DNA from: a virus
DNA length: 23,720 nucleotides
Virus record (IMG/VR): IMGVR_UViG_3300043313_000424
Location: 1 to 23,720 of that record
Direction: 5' to 3' (one strand)
Position numbers and translations under genes: made by a program. Positions 1 through 7,236 of the stretch are shown here, in pieces; within the stretch, counting starts at the first letter, position 1; the number at the start of each line of letters is the position of its first letter. The notes under the pieces were generated by a model that saw only the letters and a list, made by a program, of their open reading frames with translations, was not told the DNA's origin and made no database searches.

Positions 1-221
1 CAGTCGGGGTCGGCCTCGCTGCTGCAGGTCAGCCGGCAGCGGGCGGCGCGATCGGCGGCACGATCGCAGGGGCCGCAGGCTCGATCGAGAAGACGAGCCG
101 CGAGGTCGAGCTGCGACCGGTGATCAGCGAGCGCTCGGTGGGCTCAATGCCGCCCGTGGTGCCCGTCTTCGGCGGCGGCGCGATCGGCGGGGGGCGGCTG
201 CTGCAGCCGCATCGGCAGTGA
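1..221 (+). CDS. C-terminal part of an unknown Gly/Ala-rich protein (cut by window edge)
   Basis: The frame that starts at base 3 is open to a TGA at 219-221, giving about 72 residues of a protein whose start lies outside the window. The visible part is rich in Gly and Ala, with a glycine-zipper-like stretch (GGAIGGTIAGAAGS) followed by a more polar segment and a second Gly cluster near the end. The stop overlaps the GTG of the next gene in a GTGA arrangement, the same coupling used between all later genes of this plus-strand operon, which supports it being real. Third codon positions are strongly G/C. I do not recognise a family; a membrane-associated or small structural role is possible but unproven. 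Confidence 0.5.
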   Translation, partial: VGVGLAAAGQPAAGGAIGGTIAGAAGSIEKTSREVELRPVISERSVGSMPPVVPVFGGGAIGGGRLLQPHRQ

Positions 222-481
222 ACGGCGCGGCCTTCGCGATCGCTCTCGGCGTGTCGATCAGCTTCGGCACGCCAGCGCCCTCGAAGGTGCGCCCGTATGG
301 CGGCTTCGCAGCCGCCAGCGCTCCCCCTGAGCGGGTCACGATCTTCCCGCCGAGCGAGCAGAGCACCAACCTGCAGCAGCTCGAGAGCGCGCCGAGCGTA
401 CCGACCATGCGTATCCACCGGGGGCCGGCAGCGCCTGCTGCTGCCCCTTCCCTGATCCACGTGAAACGGAGAGACACATGA
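218..481 (+). CDS. Hypothetical protein, 87 aa, Pro/Ala-rich
   Basis: The start is GTG at 218, overlapping the upstream TGA as GTGA; the stop overlaps the ATG of the PEP-CTERM gene as ATGA. The N-terminus has a short hydrophobic run (residues 4-16, AAFAIALGVSISF) that could be a weak signal peptide or anchor. The rest is Pro/Ser/Ala-rich and probably disordered. There is no recognisable domain. Its reality rests on G/C-rich wobble positions and on exact stop/start overlaps at both ends. Because it sits directly upstream of an exported PEP-CTERM protein, an envelope-related role is conceivable, but nothing in the sequence establishes one. Confidence 0.5.
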   Translation: MNGAAFAIALGVSISFGTPAPSKVRPYGGFAAASAPPERVTIFPPSEQSTNLQQLESAPSVPTMRIHRGPAAPAAAPSLIHVKRRDT

Positions 482-1128
482 ACCTCAGAACCGCAACCGC
501 TGCTGCCCTTCTCGCCGCAGCGCCGCTCGCTCAGGCGATCGGCACCTACGAGCGCACGCTGACGTGCGAGCGCTACTACATCGAGCAATGCTACGACTCG
601 TTCAGGCTGACTGCAGACCGGGCTGAAGTGAACCCGCTGCAGCCGCTGTACCTCGAGTACGACGTGGTGGCGCACACGCGCGGGGTCGATGCCGAGACAG
701 GCTTCCAGCCGGGACAGGGCTGGAGCGTGAGCTATGACGGCGACGGCAGTTGGGACACCTTGGGCACTCCCTACGGGCACATCGGCGAGCACGTCAAAGC
801 CGATGTGTCATGGCTGCTCGAGGCTTACCCCTTCGTGCATGGCGTGGGGCTGTTCACCGTCTACGGGCACACCGGCCTGCAATGGGTCGATCGCCCCGAC
901 AACTGGTGGGACACCGTGCAGTCCGGCGACGTGATGAGTCCCGATTGGCGCCCGTGGTACTACAACCCGCAGCGAGTGATGATCGCCAACATGACGTTCA
1001 CTCAGCCCGCAGAGCGGCCACCCCTGCAGCTCGGGGCCGTAGTGCCGCATGCGCCTGAGCCCGGCACTTGGGCGCTGATGCTGGCAGGCCTCGCTGCATG
1101 CGCGCGACTGCACAGGCGGCGCGCATGA
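478..1128 (+). CDS. Secreted PEP-CTERM sorting-signal protein
   Basis: This 216-aa protein has two clear export signals. Residues 1-20 form a Sec signal peptide: a short basic start, an Ala/Leu core and an AQA-like cleavage site. The C-terminus is a textbook PEP-CTERM tail: the PEP motif at 193-195 followed by GTWALMLAGLAACA and a closing RRR at 213-215. In known systems this tail is cut by an exosortase and the protein goes to the cell surface or matrix. The mature middle (about 21-185) is aromatic and acidic, with two cysteines (30 and 38) and a beta-rich look, but I recognise no family. ATG 478 has a GGAG seven bases upstream and overlaps the previous stop (ATGA); its own TGA overlaps the next ATG. 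These overlaps place it inside a phage-like operon rather than in adjacent host DNA. Confidence 0.85.
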   Translation: MNLRTATAAALLAAAPLAQAIGTYERTLTCERYYIEQCYDSFRLTADRAEVNPLQPLYLEYDVVAHTRGVDAETGFQPGQGWSVSYDGDGSWDTLGTPYGHIGEHVKADVSWLLEAYPFVHGVGLFTVYGHTGLQWVDRPDNWWDTVQSGDVMSPDWRPWYYNPQRVMIANMTFTQPAERPPLQLGAVVPHAPEPGTWALMLAGLAACARLHRRRA

Positions 1129-1337
1129 ACGTGGAGCTGACGGTGACGGGCGAGGAGGTCGCCTTCGGCCTGCTCGAGGTCCGGCGCGAGCTGGCGCTGC
1201 GCGCGAGGGTGTACCCGTTCTGGATCCAGACCGGACGCCTGAAGCCGGCAGAGGCGAAGCAGCACACCGAGCGACTGCAGGCGGTCGAGCGCATCTTGGT
1301 GCAGCTCGGCGAGCAGACGACACCGAGGCTGCTGTGA
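1125..1337 (+). CDS. Small phage-type hypothetical protein, 70 aa
   Basis: The ATG at 1125 overlaps the stop of the PEP-CTERM gene (ATGA). In-frame upstream starts would run into that gene, so I chose the overlapping ATG. The product is a charged, mostly helical protein with the pattern LEVRRELALRARVYPFWIQTGRL followed by a second amphipathic helix. I recall similar small proteins from phage early or regulatory regions (Glu/Arg-rich helix, a V-Y-P-x-W-I core, then a short coiled helix), but they have no assigned function. Its stop overlaps the GTG of the following helix-turn-helix gene. It could be a partner of that protein; this is inference from adjacency only. Confidence 0.65.
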   Translation: MNVELTVTGEEVAFGLLEVRRELALRARVYPFWIQTGRLKPAEAKQHTERLQAVERILVQLGEQTTPRLL

Positions 1338-1528
1338 GAACGCGCGCCGAGATTCATGCGGCGCGAGTCGCTCGCGCCCTCGAGGTCGTCGCAATGCGGC
1401 GCGAAGGCCTGACCCTGAAGGCGATCGGCGAACGGCTCGGCGTGACCCGCGAGCGCGTGCGCCAGATCGAGGCCTTCGGCGAGCGACGCGCCCGCCTCGC
1501 GCGGGTCGTTAGCGGTAAGGCCGACTAA
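1334..1528 (+). CDS. Sigma-70 region-4-like helix-turn-helix protein, 64 aa
   Basis: The GTG at 1334 overlaps the upstream TGA (GTGA). The core (about residues 26-46) reads GLTLKAIGERLGVTRERVRQIE, which is the sigma-70 region 4 helix-turn-helix consensus, including the R-E-R-V-R-Q-I-E recognition helix that in sigma factors contacts the -35 element. The protein is far too short to be a sigma factor and lacks region 2, so it is better described as a stand-alone region-4-like DNA-binding domain. It may be a transcriptional regulator or an RNA-polymerase-associated protein. The C-terminus is short and basic. Its TAA overlaps the TAG of the convergent protease gene. Confidence 0.75.
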   Translation: MRTRAEIHAARVARALEVVAMRREGLTLKAIGERLGVTRERVRQIEAFGERRARLARVVSGKAD

Positions 1529-2298
1529 GGCCGCACGGTCCAGATATCGTCCGTGAGGTCGGGGTCCCCGACGTAGCGGAAGGGCAGCGTGAAAAACCCG
1601 CGCTGCCCCCACCCCGCCCCCCAACTGTTCTGCACCAGAAACCTCTGCGTCGTCTGGTCGTAGCCGACCGCCATGACGGCGTGACCGCCGATTGGGGCCT
1701 CGCCATCGAGAGGCATCTGCGCCACGCCTGTACGAGCCACATCGCGGTGCATGAACGAGTTGTAGACCGTGAAGCCGAAGACGAACGGAAACCCCTGCGC
1801 GAGGCACGTCTGCATGTCTAGCAGCGAGTCGAGGCGCGCGTAGCTGCCCACGAGGTCGAGCTGCGCGGCTGCGGTCGCCGCCTTCGTGGGCTTCCACTTG
1901 AATCGCTTGATCACGTAGGGCCATGCCTTCTCGGGCGCAGCTCCGTGCGAGCGCATCGACTTGATGCCGTCGCGGATGTACGCGCCGCTGTCCTCTTTGA
2001 TCCAGCCGCGCATTTCGCGCTCGACGTAGTAGGTGAACAGCGGCGAGTGCAGCTCGTTCGGGTGCAGGTAGTTCACCATGCCGCAGATCGCGAAGCCGGT
2101 GCAGCTCCCGAGACTTCCCTGATCGCGCACCTTCAGCCGCCCCCCGTTCGGGCCTTCGCGCAGATCGACCCGCTGCGGCAGCGCAGGGCCTGCCATCAGG
2201 CCGAGCTGGCGCCTGCCGTCGCTGAAGTGGTGATCCCGCACGTCCGGCAGCTCAGGCACCCACCCGAAGCCGCGCTCGATCGATTTTTCTTCCGTCAT
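1525..2298 (-). CDS. Papain-family (C1A) cysteine protease
   Basis: The 257-aa product matches the bacterial branch of peptidase family C1. It opens with GWVPELPDVRD and a P-x-x-VDLR segment, then DQGSLGSCTGFA carrying the oxyanion-hole Gln60 and nucleophile Cys66. GGHAVMAVGYD provides His206, and QNSWGAGWGQRGFF provides Asn224. All catalytic positions are intact. There is no signal peptide and no long inhibitory propeptide. ATG 2298 overlaps the endolysin stop (ATGA) and has GAGG a few bases upstream; an in-frame ATG at 2319 is possible but overlaps more. It follows the endolysin directly, so late expression in or near the lysis cassette is likely. Possible roles are release, destruction of host surface protein, or virion maturation; none is shown by sequence. 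Confidence 0.9.
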   Translation of the reverse strand: MTEEKSIERGFGWVPELPDVRDHHFSDGRRQLGLMAGPALPQRVDLREGPNGGRLKVRDQGSLGSCTGFAICGMVNYLHPNELHSPLFTYYVEREMRGWIKEDSGAYIRDGIKSMRSHGAAPEKAWPYVIKRFKWKPTKAATAAAQLDLVGSYARLDSLLDMQTCLAQGFPFVFGFTVYNSFMHRDVARTGVAQMPLDGEAPIGGHAVMAVGYDQTTQRFLVQNSWGAGWGQRGFFTLPFRYVGDPDLTDDIWTVRP

Positions 2299-2852
2299 GT
2301 GACCCTCGTCCTTTGCCATCCGTACTCGAAGTCTTCTTGGCTCTCGTCGCGCTCGGCCAGATCGATGTACCGAGCCCCCTGCAGCGCGTTCAGCATGCGC
2401 AGCAGCACCTGCAGGCCCTCGCCCCCGCGCTGGCCGTAAAACGACTTCAGCGCGTGCCGTGTGAGCGCGCCGACCTGACCATCCACCTTCAGGTCAGGCC
2501 ATGCAGTCGCTCGCTTGTTCAGCACGTTAAGGCATCGCTGCAGGAACTCGCCGGCGCGGTCGGTGCCCATGTTCACACCGGTGTCGAACAGCTCCTCGGC
2601 GATCGCAGGCGCGATGGTCTGCACCTGATCGAAGCGAGGCTGAAGCCAGTAGCGCTGCTCGTAGATCGAGTACGCCATCTGCCAGCTCATGCGATCCATG
2701 GGGCCGATGTAGCCGAAGGCTCGAGCGACGGCCTCGGTGATCCCGAACATGGTCGGCCCGCCTCGATCGCTCGGGTGGTTCACGTAGCCGCCCTCGCGCT
2801 CGATCAGTAGCGCGATCGAGGCCGCGATGTTGCGCGGGGCCGGATCGCTCAC
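2295..2852 (-). CDS. Endolysin, glycoside hydrolase family 108 (N-acetylmuramidase-type)
   Basis: This 185-aa enzyme should cut the glycan strands of peptidoglycan at lysis. Residues 10-80 contain the GH108 signature EREGGYVNHPSDRGGPTMFGIT, with the catalytic Glu20 immediately before Gly-Gly-Tyr. The second half (about 85-180, beginning ELFDTGVNMG) matches the PG_binding_3 domain that normally accompanies GH108. There is no signal peptide, so it should depend on a holin to reach the cell wall. The start is GTG 2852, overlapping the upstream stop as GTGA. It sits between a probable holin and the cysteine protease. The length is normal for the family. Confidence 0.93.
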   Translation of the reverse strand: MSDPAPRNIAASIALLIEREGGYVNHPSDRGGPTMFGITEAVARAFGYIGPMDRMSWQMAYSIYEQRYWLQPRFDQVQTIAPAIAEELFDTGVNMGTDRAGEFLQRCLNVLNKRATAWPDLKVDGQVGALTRHALKSFYGQRGGEGLQVLLRMLNALQGARYIDLAERDESQEDFEYGWQRTRVT

Positions 2853-3262
2853 GAGGGCGTCGAGTCGCTGCTGCGCTGCGTGCTGGTCAGGCGCGAGAAC
2901 AGGTGGTCGCGCCCGAGGTCGAGGAAACGCACCCCGCCGTAGCTCGTCAACATGATGATGCCGACCTCGAGCCAGTCGTTCAGCTCGTAGTACTCAGAGA
3001 AGACGAACGAGGCCATGCCGGCTGCGATCGCGGTCACCATGTGCGCGGCGATAAACGCGGGCAGACGCGGCGGCGTGCCGTCCTTCAGCAGGTTCAACAG
3101 CGCAGCCAGGCCGAACACCGTAGACAGGATCAGCACCATCGAAACCGATAGCAGCGAGACACCCCGGAACGTGGTGTCGAAGGTCACACCGGCCGCAAAG
3201 GCGACACACGGGTTCAGGAATAGAAGCACGCATCGGAGTCGCTTGATCAGTGAACGGGCCAC
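2849..3262 (-). CDS. Putative holin (small membrane protein, 137 aa)
   Basis: The GTG at 3262 has an AAAGGCGG ribosome-binding site and overlaps the previous gene by 16 bases. The N-terminus looks like a signal peptide or first membrane helix (residues 8-25, ending AFAAG). Three further hydrophobic segments follow at about 35-57, 67-88 and 96-112, with a charged tail. The pattern LSVSMVLILSTVFGLAALLNLLKDG, then a hydrophobic Ala/Gly helix, then TSYGGVRFLDL recalls the LydA/holin superfamily III layout, though I cannot confirm membership. Position immediately before the endolysin with a GTGA overlap strongly suggests a lysis role. No Rz/Rz1-like spanin pair is visible next to it. Confidence 0.65.
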   Translation of the reverse strand: MARSLIKRLRCVLLFLNPCVAFAAGVTFDTTFRGVSLLSVSMVLILSTVFGLAALLNLLKDGTPPRLPAFIAAHMVTAIAAGMASFVFSEYYELNDWLEVGIIMLTSYGGVRFLDLGRDHLFSRLTSTQRSSDSTPS

Positions 3263-3732
3263 GGTCCGCCTTTCGCCTCTGCAGCACGCCGCTTGCGCGG
3301 CATGAGGTAGCGATAGTTCACGTCGCAGACCGCCACGTACACGCACGCCGACATATCGACCAAGTAACGCACGAGCAGCAGCGAGGTGTGACCGCGCTGC
3401 ACGGCCATGAAGACGAAGGCGGCGTAGATCGCAGCCATCACCATGTACCCGAAGTCGCGGTAGTGCCGCAGCACCGGGAAGCGGTACGAGTCAGGCAGAA
3501 AGTCGTTGATGACAGCATCGAGGATGCCGAAGAACGAGATGCCGGCGAGGCCGTACATCACGAGGTCAGCAGGCCACCCCACCTCGGTCACGAGCTGCCA
3601 GCCGAGGCTGAGCGGATCCGTGATGCTGATGATCGACGCGACGAACGTGCTGCAGCAGAAGTAAAGCCGGATCGCGTCGTTGCAGTCGTGGCGCTTGTCG
3701 GCGTTGCGGCGGTTCTGGCTCTCGTCGATCAT
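3247..3732 (-). CDS. Small multi-pass membrane protein (possible second holin or antiholin)
   Basis: A 161-aa protein with four predicted membrane segments at about 21-38, 56-77, 95-112 and 117-137, a hydrophilic 20-residue N-terminus and a basic C-terminus (PRKRR near 145-149). I chose ATG 3732 because an AAGG lies eight bases upstream and it starts 10 bases after the previous stop; a more upstream ATG at 3786 would overlap that gene by 44 bases. I do not recognise a specific family. The gene precedes the putative holin and endolysin, so a lysis-timing role is plausible. A superinfection-exclusion membrane protein is an alternative. Confidence 0.7.
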   Translation of the reverse strand: MIDESQNRRNADKRHDCNDAIRLYFCCSTFVASIISITDPLSLGWQLVTEVGWPADLVMYGLAGISFFGILDAVINDFLPDSYRFPVLRHYRDFGYMVMAAIYAAFVFMAVQRGHTSLLLVRYLVDMSACVYVAVCDVNYRYLMPRKRRAAEAKGGPWPVH

Positions 3733-3742
3733 GGGCAGGGCC

Positions 3743-4114
3743 TTAGGGCTTTGGGGGTGTGGGGAGTCGTTTGCGTGCAGGCGCATCGCGCAGCGCCTGC
3801 CGGTACTCGGCCCACACCTCCCGGTCCTCGAGGCTGAGCGGCGAGTCCGGCAGCTGCGTCCAATCCGACGCCCTCAGGGCCTCGTCGCGCAATGCCCGCA
3901 GCATAGTCCCCGCCTGCAGAGAAGTCCTCGCGGGCCTCTTGATGACATTGCCGGACTTCAGGCTGACCTGTTGCAGCTCGTGGTCGTAGCGCCCCGGCAT
4001 CGCGATCAGGCCCTCGGGCGTGAAGTCCTCGATCGGCCAATCGTCGGGGATGCTGCGCACCGTCGAGTCGAACAGGCCCGTCGCGGGATCGTAGAACGAC
4101 CACTCTCGATTCAT
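3743..4114 (-). CDS. Phage tail assembly chaperone-like protein (Phage_tail_APC type)
   Basis: A 123-aa soluble protein. Its C-terminal half carries a motif I recognise from the Phage_tail_APC family: LRDEALRASDWTQLPDSPL (about 75-93) followed by WAEYRQALRD (101-110). Proteins with this ending usually lie just after tail-tip or fibre genes and are thought to help fibre assembly, sometimes annotated as tail fibre assembly proteins. The N-terminal part (about 1-60) describes a small beta-rich domain. ATG 4114 overlaps the stop of the tip gene (ATGA) with AGGTGA upstream, so its expression is coupled to the gpJ-like protein, its likely client. Confidence 0.8.
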   Translation of the reverse strand: MNREWSFYDPATGLFDSTVRSIPDDWPIEDFTPEGLIAMPGRYDHELQQVSLKSGNVIKRPARTSLQAGTMLRALRDEALRASDWTQLPDSPLSLEDREVWAEYRQALRDAPARKRLPTPPKP

Positions 4115-7100
4115 CGTTTCACCTGCGTCACGCGCAGCTTGGATTGGAAGAGGTGCATGACGGGCGCGCCGCTGTCGAGCTTCACCGTCCGCAGCGAGAA
4201 GGTCAGCGACACGCCGGCAGCAGCCGAGAAGGTGCCATGCATCACGTACTTCTGTTTGGTGAAGTTGACGTTCGTGTCGGCGTCCGAGAGGCTGAAGAAC
4301 GAGCCCCCGGCGAGGGTCACTCGCCACCCGAGCGTCGAGCCTGCATCGGGGTAGACGTTATCGGCGTTGATGTAGCCCGAGACTTCGACGTTGCAGGCAG
4401 CAGCAGGCGTGATCGTGAATGAACGGATCGACGCGTTCGTGCCGTAGCCAGCGCCCGCGAAGTCGTTCGAGTCCTCGAACACGGTCGTCGCGGCCTGATC
4501 GTGAATCTGCGAGGTCTGCACGTCCACGCCGCCGACCGAAGACCAATCGTTCGAGCTGAGCGGCGCGAAGCGAATGTTCTGGATGTAGCCGCCGATCGTG
4601 GCGAACGAGCTATCGAAGTAGAAGCGCCGGCCCGGCGTGGTGTTGACCGAGCGGCGCGCGACGCCGTTCTGCAGGTAGTTCACGCGCGAGCCGTCATAGA
4701 CGATCGCGAGCACGTCGCCTGCGCTCACGGTCGTCGCGCCGGTAAGGCCGACCCCGTTCTCGTAGAACGACAAGGTGCCGTTCGCCTCGATGTAGAACGC
4801 GAAGTCGATGTTCCAGTACGCGCCGTCGGCAGCAGGGTCAGCGAACGGCGTTGTGTCGGGGTCGTTCAGCCCGACCATCAATTGGAAGTTGGTCGTGACG
4901 ACGACGAAGGAACAGTAGCCGGCGTTCTTGAAAATGTCGCGCGAGAAGACTTGGGAGTCCCAATCGTTCGAGCCGCCGCCCTTGCCCGCAGCGTTGCCCT
5001 GCACGTAGCAGTAGGTGACAGGCACGAGCACCAGATCGACTGCAGGCACGGCCATGTAGCGCACCCACGTCGATATCGATGCGTTCCAGCGATAGATGAT
5101 CCCGCTACTCGGCTGGCTCCACAGGTCGCCGTCGCGCGCACCTGTCGGCGTCGCCTCTTGATAGAAGGTCTGGACCCCTTCGCTGAAGCTCGGCGCGGCG
5201 ACCTTGTGCGCGATGACCATCGACCACGCCGAGCGCACGAGGCCGTTGACCTGCCGCAGCCTGAACAGGTAGACGCGATCGGACTTCAGGCCAGTGAGCA
5301 CGGTGCCGGTGCTCGCGCCGTCCTCGACGGTCGAGGGCCAGCCATCAGACGGCATCGGGTTCGTGACGGCCTCGATGTACTGCAGCTCGAAGTACCCGCC
5401 CTGCCGCACGCCCTCGTACTGCGTGGGGTTCCAGACGACCTTCACGCGGGTGACGATCGAGCCGTCAGAGAGAGCGACCGTGCCGGACTCGACGCCGAGG
5501 CCGAGAGGAGAGAACACGAACCACTCGAGCGGCAGATTCGTATTCGGCGCTGCGTCCTGCGCGAGGAACTGCGCAGCAGGGTCCGTGATGCTCGGGTGCG
5601 TTTCCTTCAGGCCGAGCGTAATGCCGCCCGACAGGTTGAACGTCCACAGCAGAACCTCGAATTCTTTGTTCGTCCAGCCGTAGCGCGGCAGGTTCACCGC
5701 CACCGTTTCGTACAGCTCGATCGGGTACGCCTTGAAATTCAGCGGCAGGTTCAGCGAGAGGCCCTGTCGCTGATCGCGCAGCATGACGCCGCAGACGTGC
5801 TGTGCGTGATAAAAGCTCGTCACTGCGCCGAGGGTCAGGTCGCGCGGCAGCTCTTGGCCATCGAGCACCACGTACGCCTGCGCTCGCACCTCTTTCGTCG
5901 GCGTCATCACGTAGTCGTGATCCTGATCGGCGATCGTCGGGCGATAGACGTTGACGAGTTCGGTCCGAGGCGGGCCGCTGACCGTTTCGATATCGCCTTG
6001 GCCGCTCAGCCAGCTCTCATCGATCGTGGCGACGGGTGCGCTGTAGTAGGCCGCTTTGATGCGCAGCTTGCCGCCCGCCCATGCGTACTTGCCGGCCATG
6101 GACACGACGATTTCCTGCAGCGCTTCGGCGGGGTCGCCACCGGTCGGGATCACGATGCCGCACACGTAGACCTTGCGTTGATAGGTCGTCGCCGGTGCCT
6201 GCGAGGTCGCCGGGACCGCGAACGGAATGGTCACGTCGCAGGCGTTCGCGCTCGCGATGATCAGCGGCTCGTGAATCTCGGCAGCGAGCGCTGCGCCGCC
6301 GTAGGGATAGAGCGCCCAATCGCGAGCGACCAGCGCAGGGTTCTCGGACCATGCCGTGAGGCCGCTGCGCGGGTCGAACACCTTCGCGCCTCGAATCACC
6401 GCGCTCATGGCCGGTACGCCCTGAGTGAACACGTCGGGGTCGTACTGCAGGGTGACGAGCAGGCAGGCGATGCCGGCGAAGCGGTGCGAGCTGGACACGT
6501 CGCTGATGCCGAGCGCCACCAGCTCGTTGCCGATGTTCTGATTCGGGGTGCCGAGGAAGCCGCGCACGCGCGCCTTGCTGCTCGATTGGTTCCACTGGTA
6601 GGTGCCCATGAGCTGCAGCGTTCCGCTGCCGCCTGACCAAGACACGACGTTGCCCGAGATAGTCGTCGCGACGGATCGCTCTTGCGGGAAGTCAGGCCCT
6701 TCCGGGTACACCACGTCGATCAGGTTCACGGTGCCGGGGATCGGCGGATGCGGCAGCGTGATCGAGCCCGAGGCGAGCGGCGGCGTAATGAACCCTTCCA
6801 GAATCGGCTTCGAGTTGCCATACGGCGCGTTCGTCACGTAGCCGTTCGGGTCCAGCTCTAGCAGCAGGTCGCCGAAAAAGTAGCGCTCGAAGCCATCGAT
6901 CTCGTGCCCCGCGACGGCGACGACGAAGGTGTAGAACTCTTTCTTAACTCCGTGCGTGGCCTTGTAGACGATGCCGTCCACGTTGCGCACCCGACCGTAG
7001 ACGCGCGAGCGCTGCGCGTCGGTGGTCGAGGTCATCACGAGGCGATCGCGGACGCTCTCGTTGAAGGCGTTGCGCGCTGCGCGCTTCGCTGCGCTCGCCT

Positions 7101-7233
7101 GATAGCTGCCATACGCATAGACCGCGCCGGCAACCACCGCATACGACAGCGCCGTGACCCCTGCCGTCCCCAAGACGGTCAGGACGGCCATGTCCAGAAA
7201 GTAGTACAGCGCGAACTCGACAACCCCCGGCAC
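4111..7233 (-). CDS. Tail tip / central host-specificity protein (gpJ-like), 1040 aa
   Basis: Its position (last large gene of the tail cluster, after an NlpC-like gene) and size suggest the distal hub and receptor-recognition protein. Residues 12-42 form a long hydrophobic Ala/Val helix, followed by a charged segment and beta-rich hub domains to about 550. Residues 580-680 resemble a fibronectin type III domain (ending GLKSDRVYLFRLRQVNG). Residues 702-724 carry the GDLWSQPSSGIIYRWN motif common in phage fibres. Residues 750-890 look like a SPRY/concanavalin-type beta sandwich (idyai-, G-D-x-L-x-I-x-Y-D-G- and Y-L-Q-N-G-like strands). Residues 910-1040 form a last beta-rich domain, probably the exposed receptor-binding end. 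The GTG start at 7233 follows the upstream stop by three bases, after a G-rich ribosome-binding site. Confidence 0.85.
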   Translation of the reverse strand: MPGVVEFALYYFLDMAVLTVLGTAGVTALSYAVVAGAVYAYGSYQASAAKRAARNAFNESVRDRLVMTSTTDAQRSRVYGRVRNVDGIVYKATHGVKKEFYTFVVAVAGHEIDGFERYFFGDLLLELDPNGYVTNAPYGNSKPILEGFITPPLASGSITLPHPPIPGTVNLIDVVYPEGPDFPQERSVATTISGNVVSWSGGSGTLQLMGTYQWNQSSSKARVRGFLGTPNQNIGNELVALGISDVSSSHRFAGIACLLVTLQYDPDVFTQGVPAMSAVIRGAKVFDPRSGLTAWSENPALVARDWALYPYGGAALAAEIHEPLIIASANACDVTIPFAVPATSQAPATTYQRKVYVCGIVIPTGGDPAEALQEIVVSMAGKYAWAGGKLRIKAAYYSAPVATIDESWLSGQGDIETVSGPPRTELVNVYRPTIADQDHDYVMTPTKEVRAQAYVVLDGQELPRDLTLGAVTSFYHAQHVCGVMLRDQRQGLSLNLPLNFKAYPIELYETVAVNLPRYGWTNKEFEVLLWTFNLSGGITLGLKETHPSITDPAAQFLAQDAAPNTNLPLEWFVFSPLGLGVESGTVALSDGSIVTRVKVVWNPTQYEGVRQGGYFELQYIEAVTNPMPSDGWPSTVEDGASTGTVLTGLKSDRVYLFRLRQVNGLVRSAWSMVIAHKVAAPSFSEGVQTFYQEATPTGARDGDLWSQPSSGIIYRWNASISTWVRYMAVPAVDLVLVPVTYCYVQGNAAGKGGGSNDWDSQVFSRDIFKNAGYCSFVVVTTNFQLMVGLNDPDTTPFADPAADGAYWNIDFAFYIEANGTLSFYENGVGLTGATTVSAGDVLAIVYDGSRVNYLQNGVARRSVNTTPGRRFYFDSSFATIGGYIQNIRFAPLSSNDWSSVGGVDVQTSQIHDQAATTVFEDSNDFAGAGYGTNASIRSFTITPAAACNVEVSGYINADNVYPDAGSTLGWRVTLAGGSFFSLSDADTNVNFTKQKYVMHGTFSAAAGVSLTFSLRTVKLDSGAPVMHLFQSKLRVTQVKR

Positions 7234-7236
7234 GAG

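Noticed and set aside
1334-1528. A full sigma factor or integrase fragment
   Set aside because: Only the region-4-like helix-turn-helix is present in 64 residues; no region 2 or recombinase motif exists nearby.
1-1528. Host chromosome flanking a prophage
   Set aside because: The genes are joined by four-base overlaps like the rest of the window, include phage-type small proteins, and no attachment site or integrase is seen; the possibility is not fully excluded.
3732-3786. Longer start for the four-helix membrane protein
   Set aside because: It would overlap the chaperone-like gene by 44 bases, while ATG 3732 has a good ribosome-binding site and clean spacing.
4501-6636. A 711-codon open frame on the plus strand opposite the tip gene
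   Set aside because: It is antisense to the well-supported gpJ-like gene, is Arg/His/Val-rich without domains, and long antisense frames are expected in high-GC DNA.
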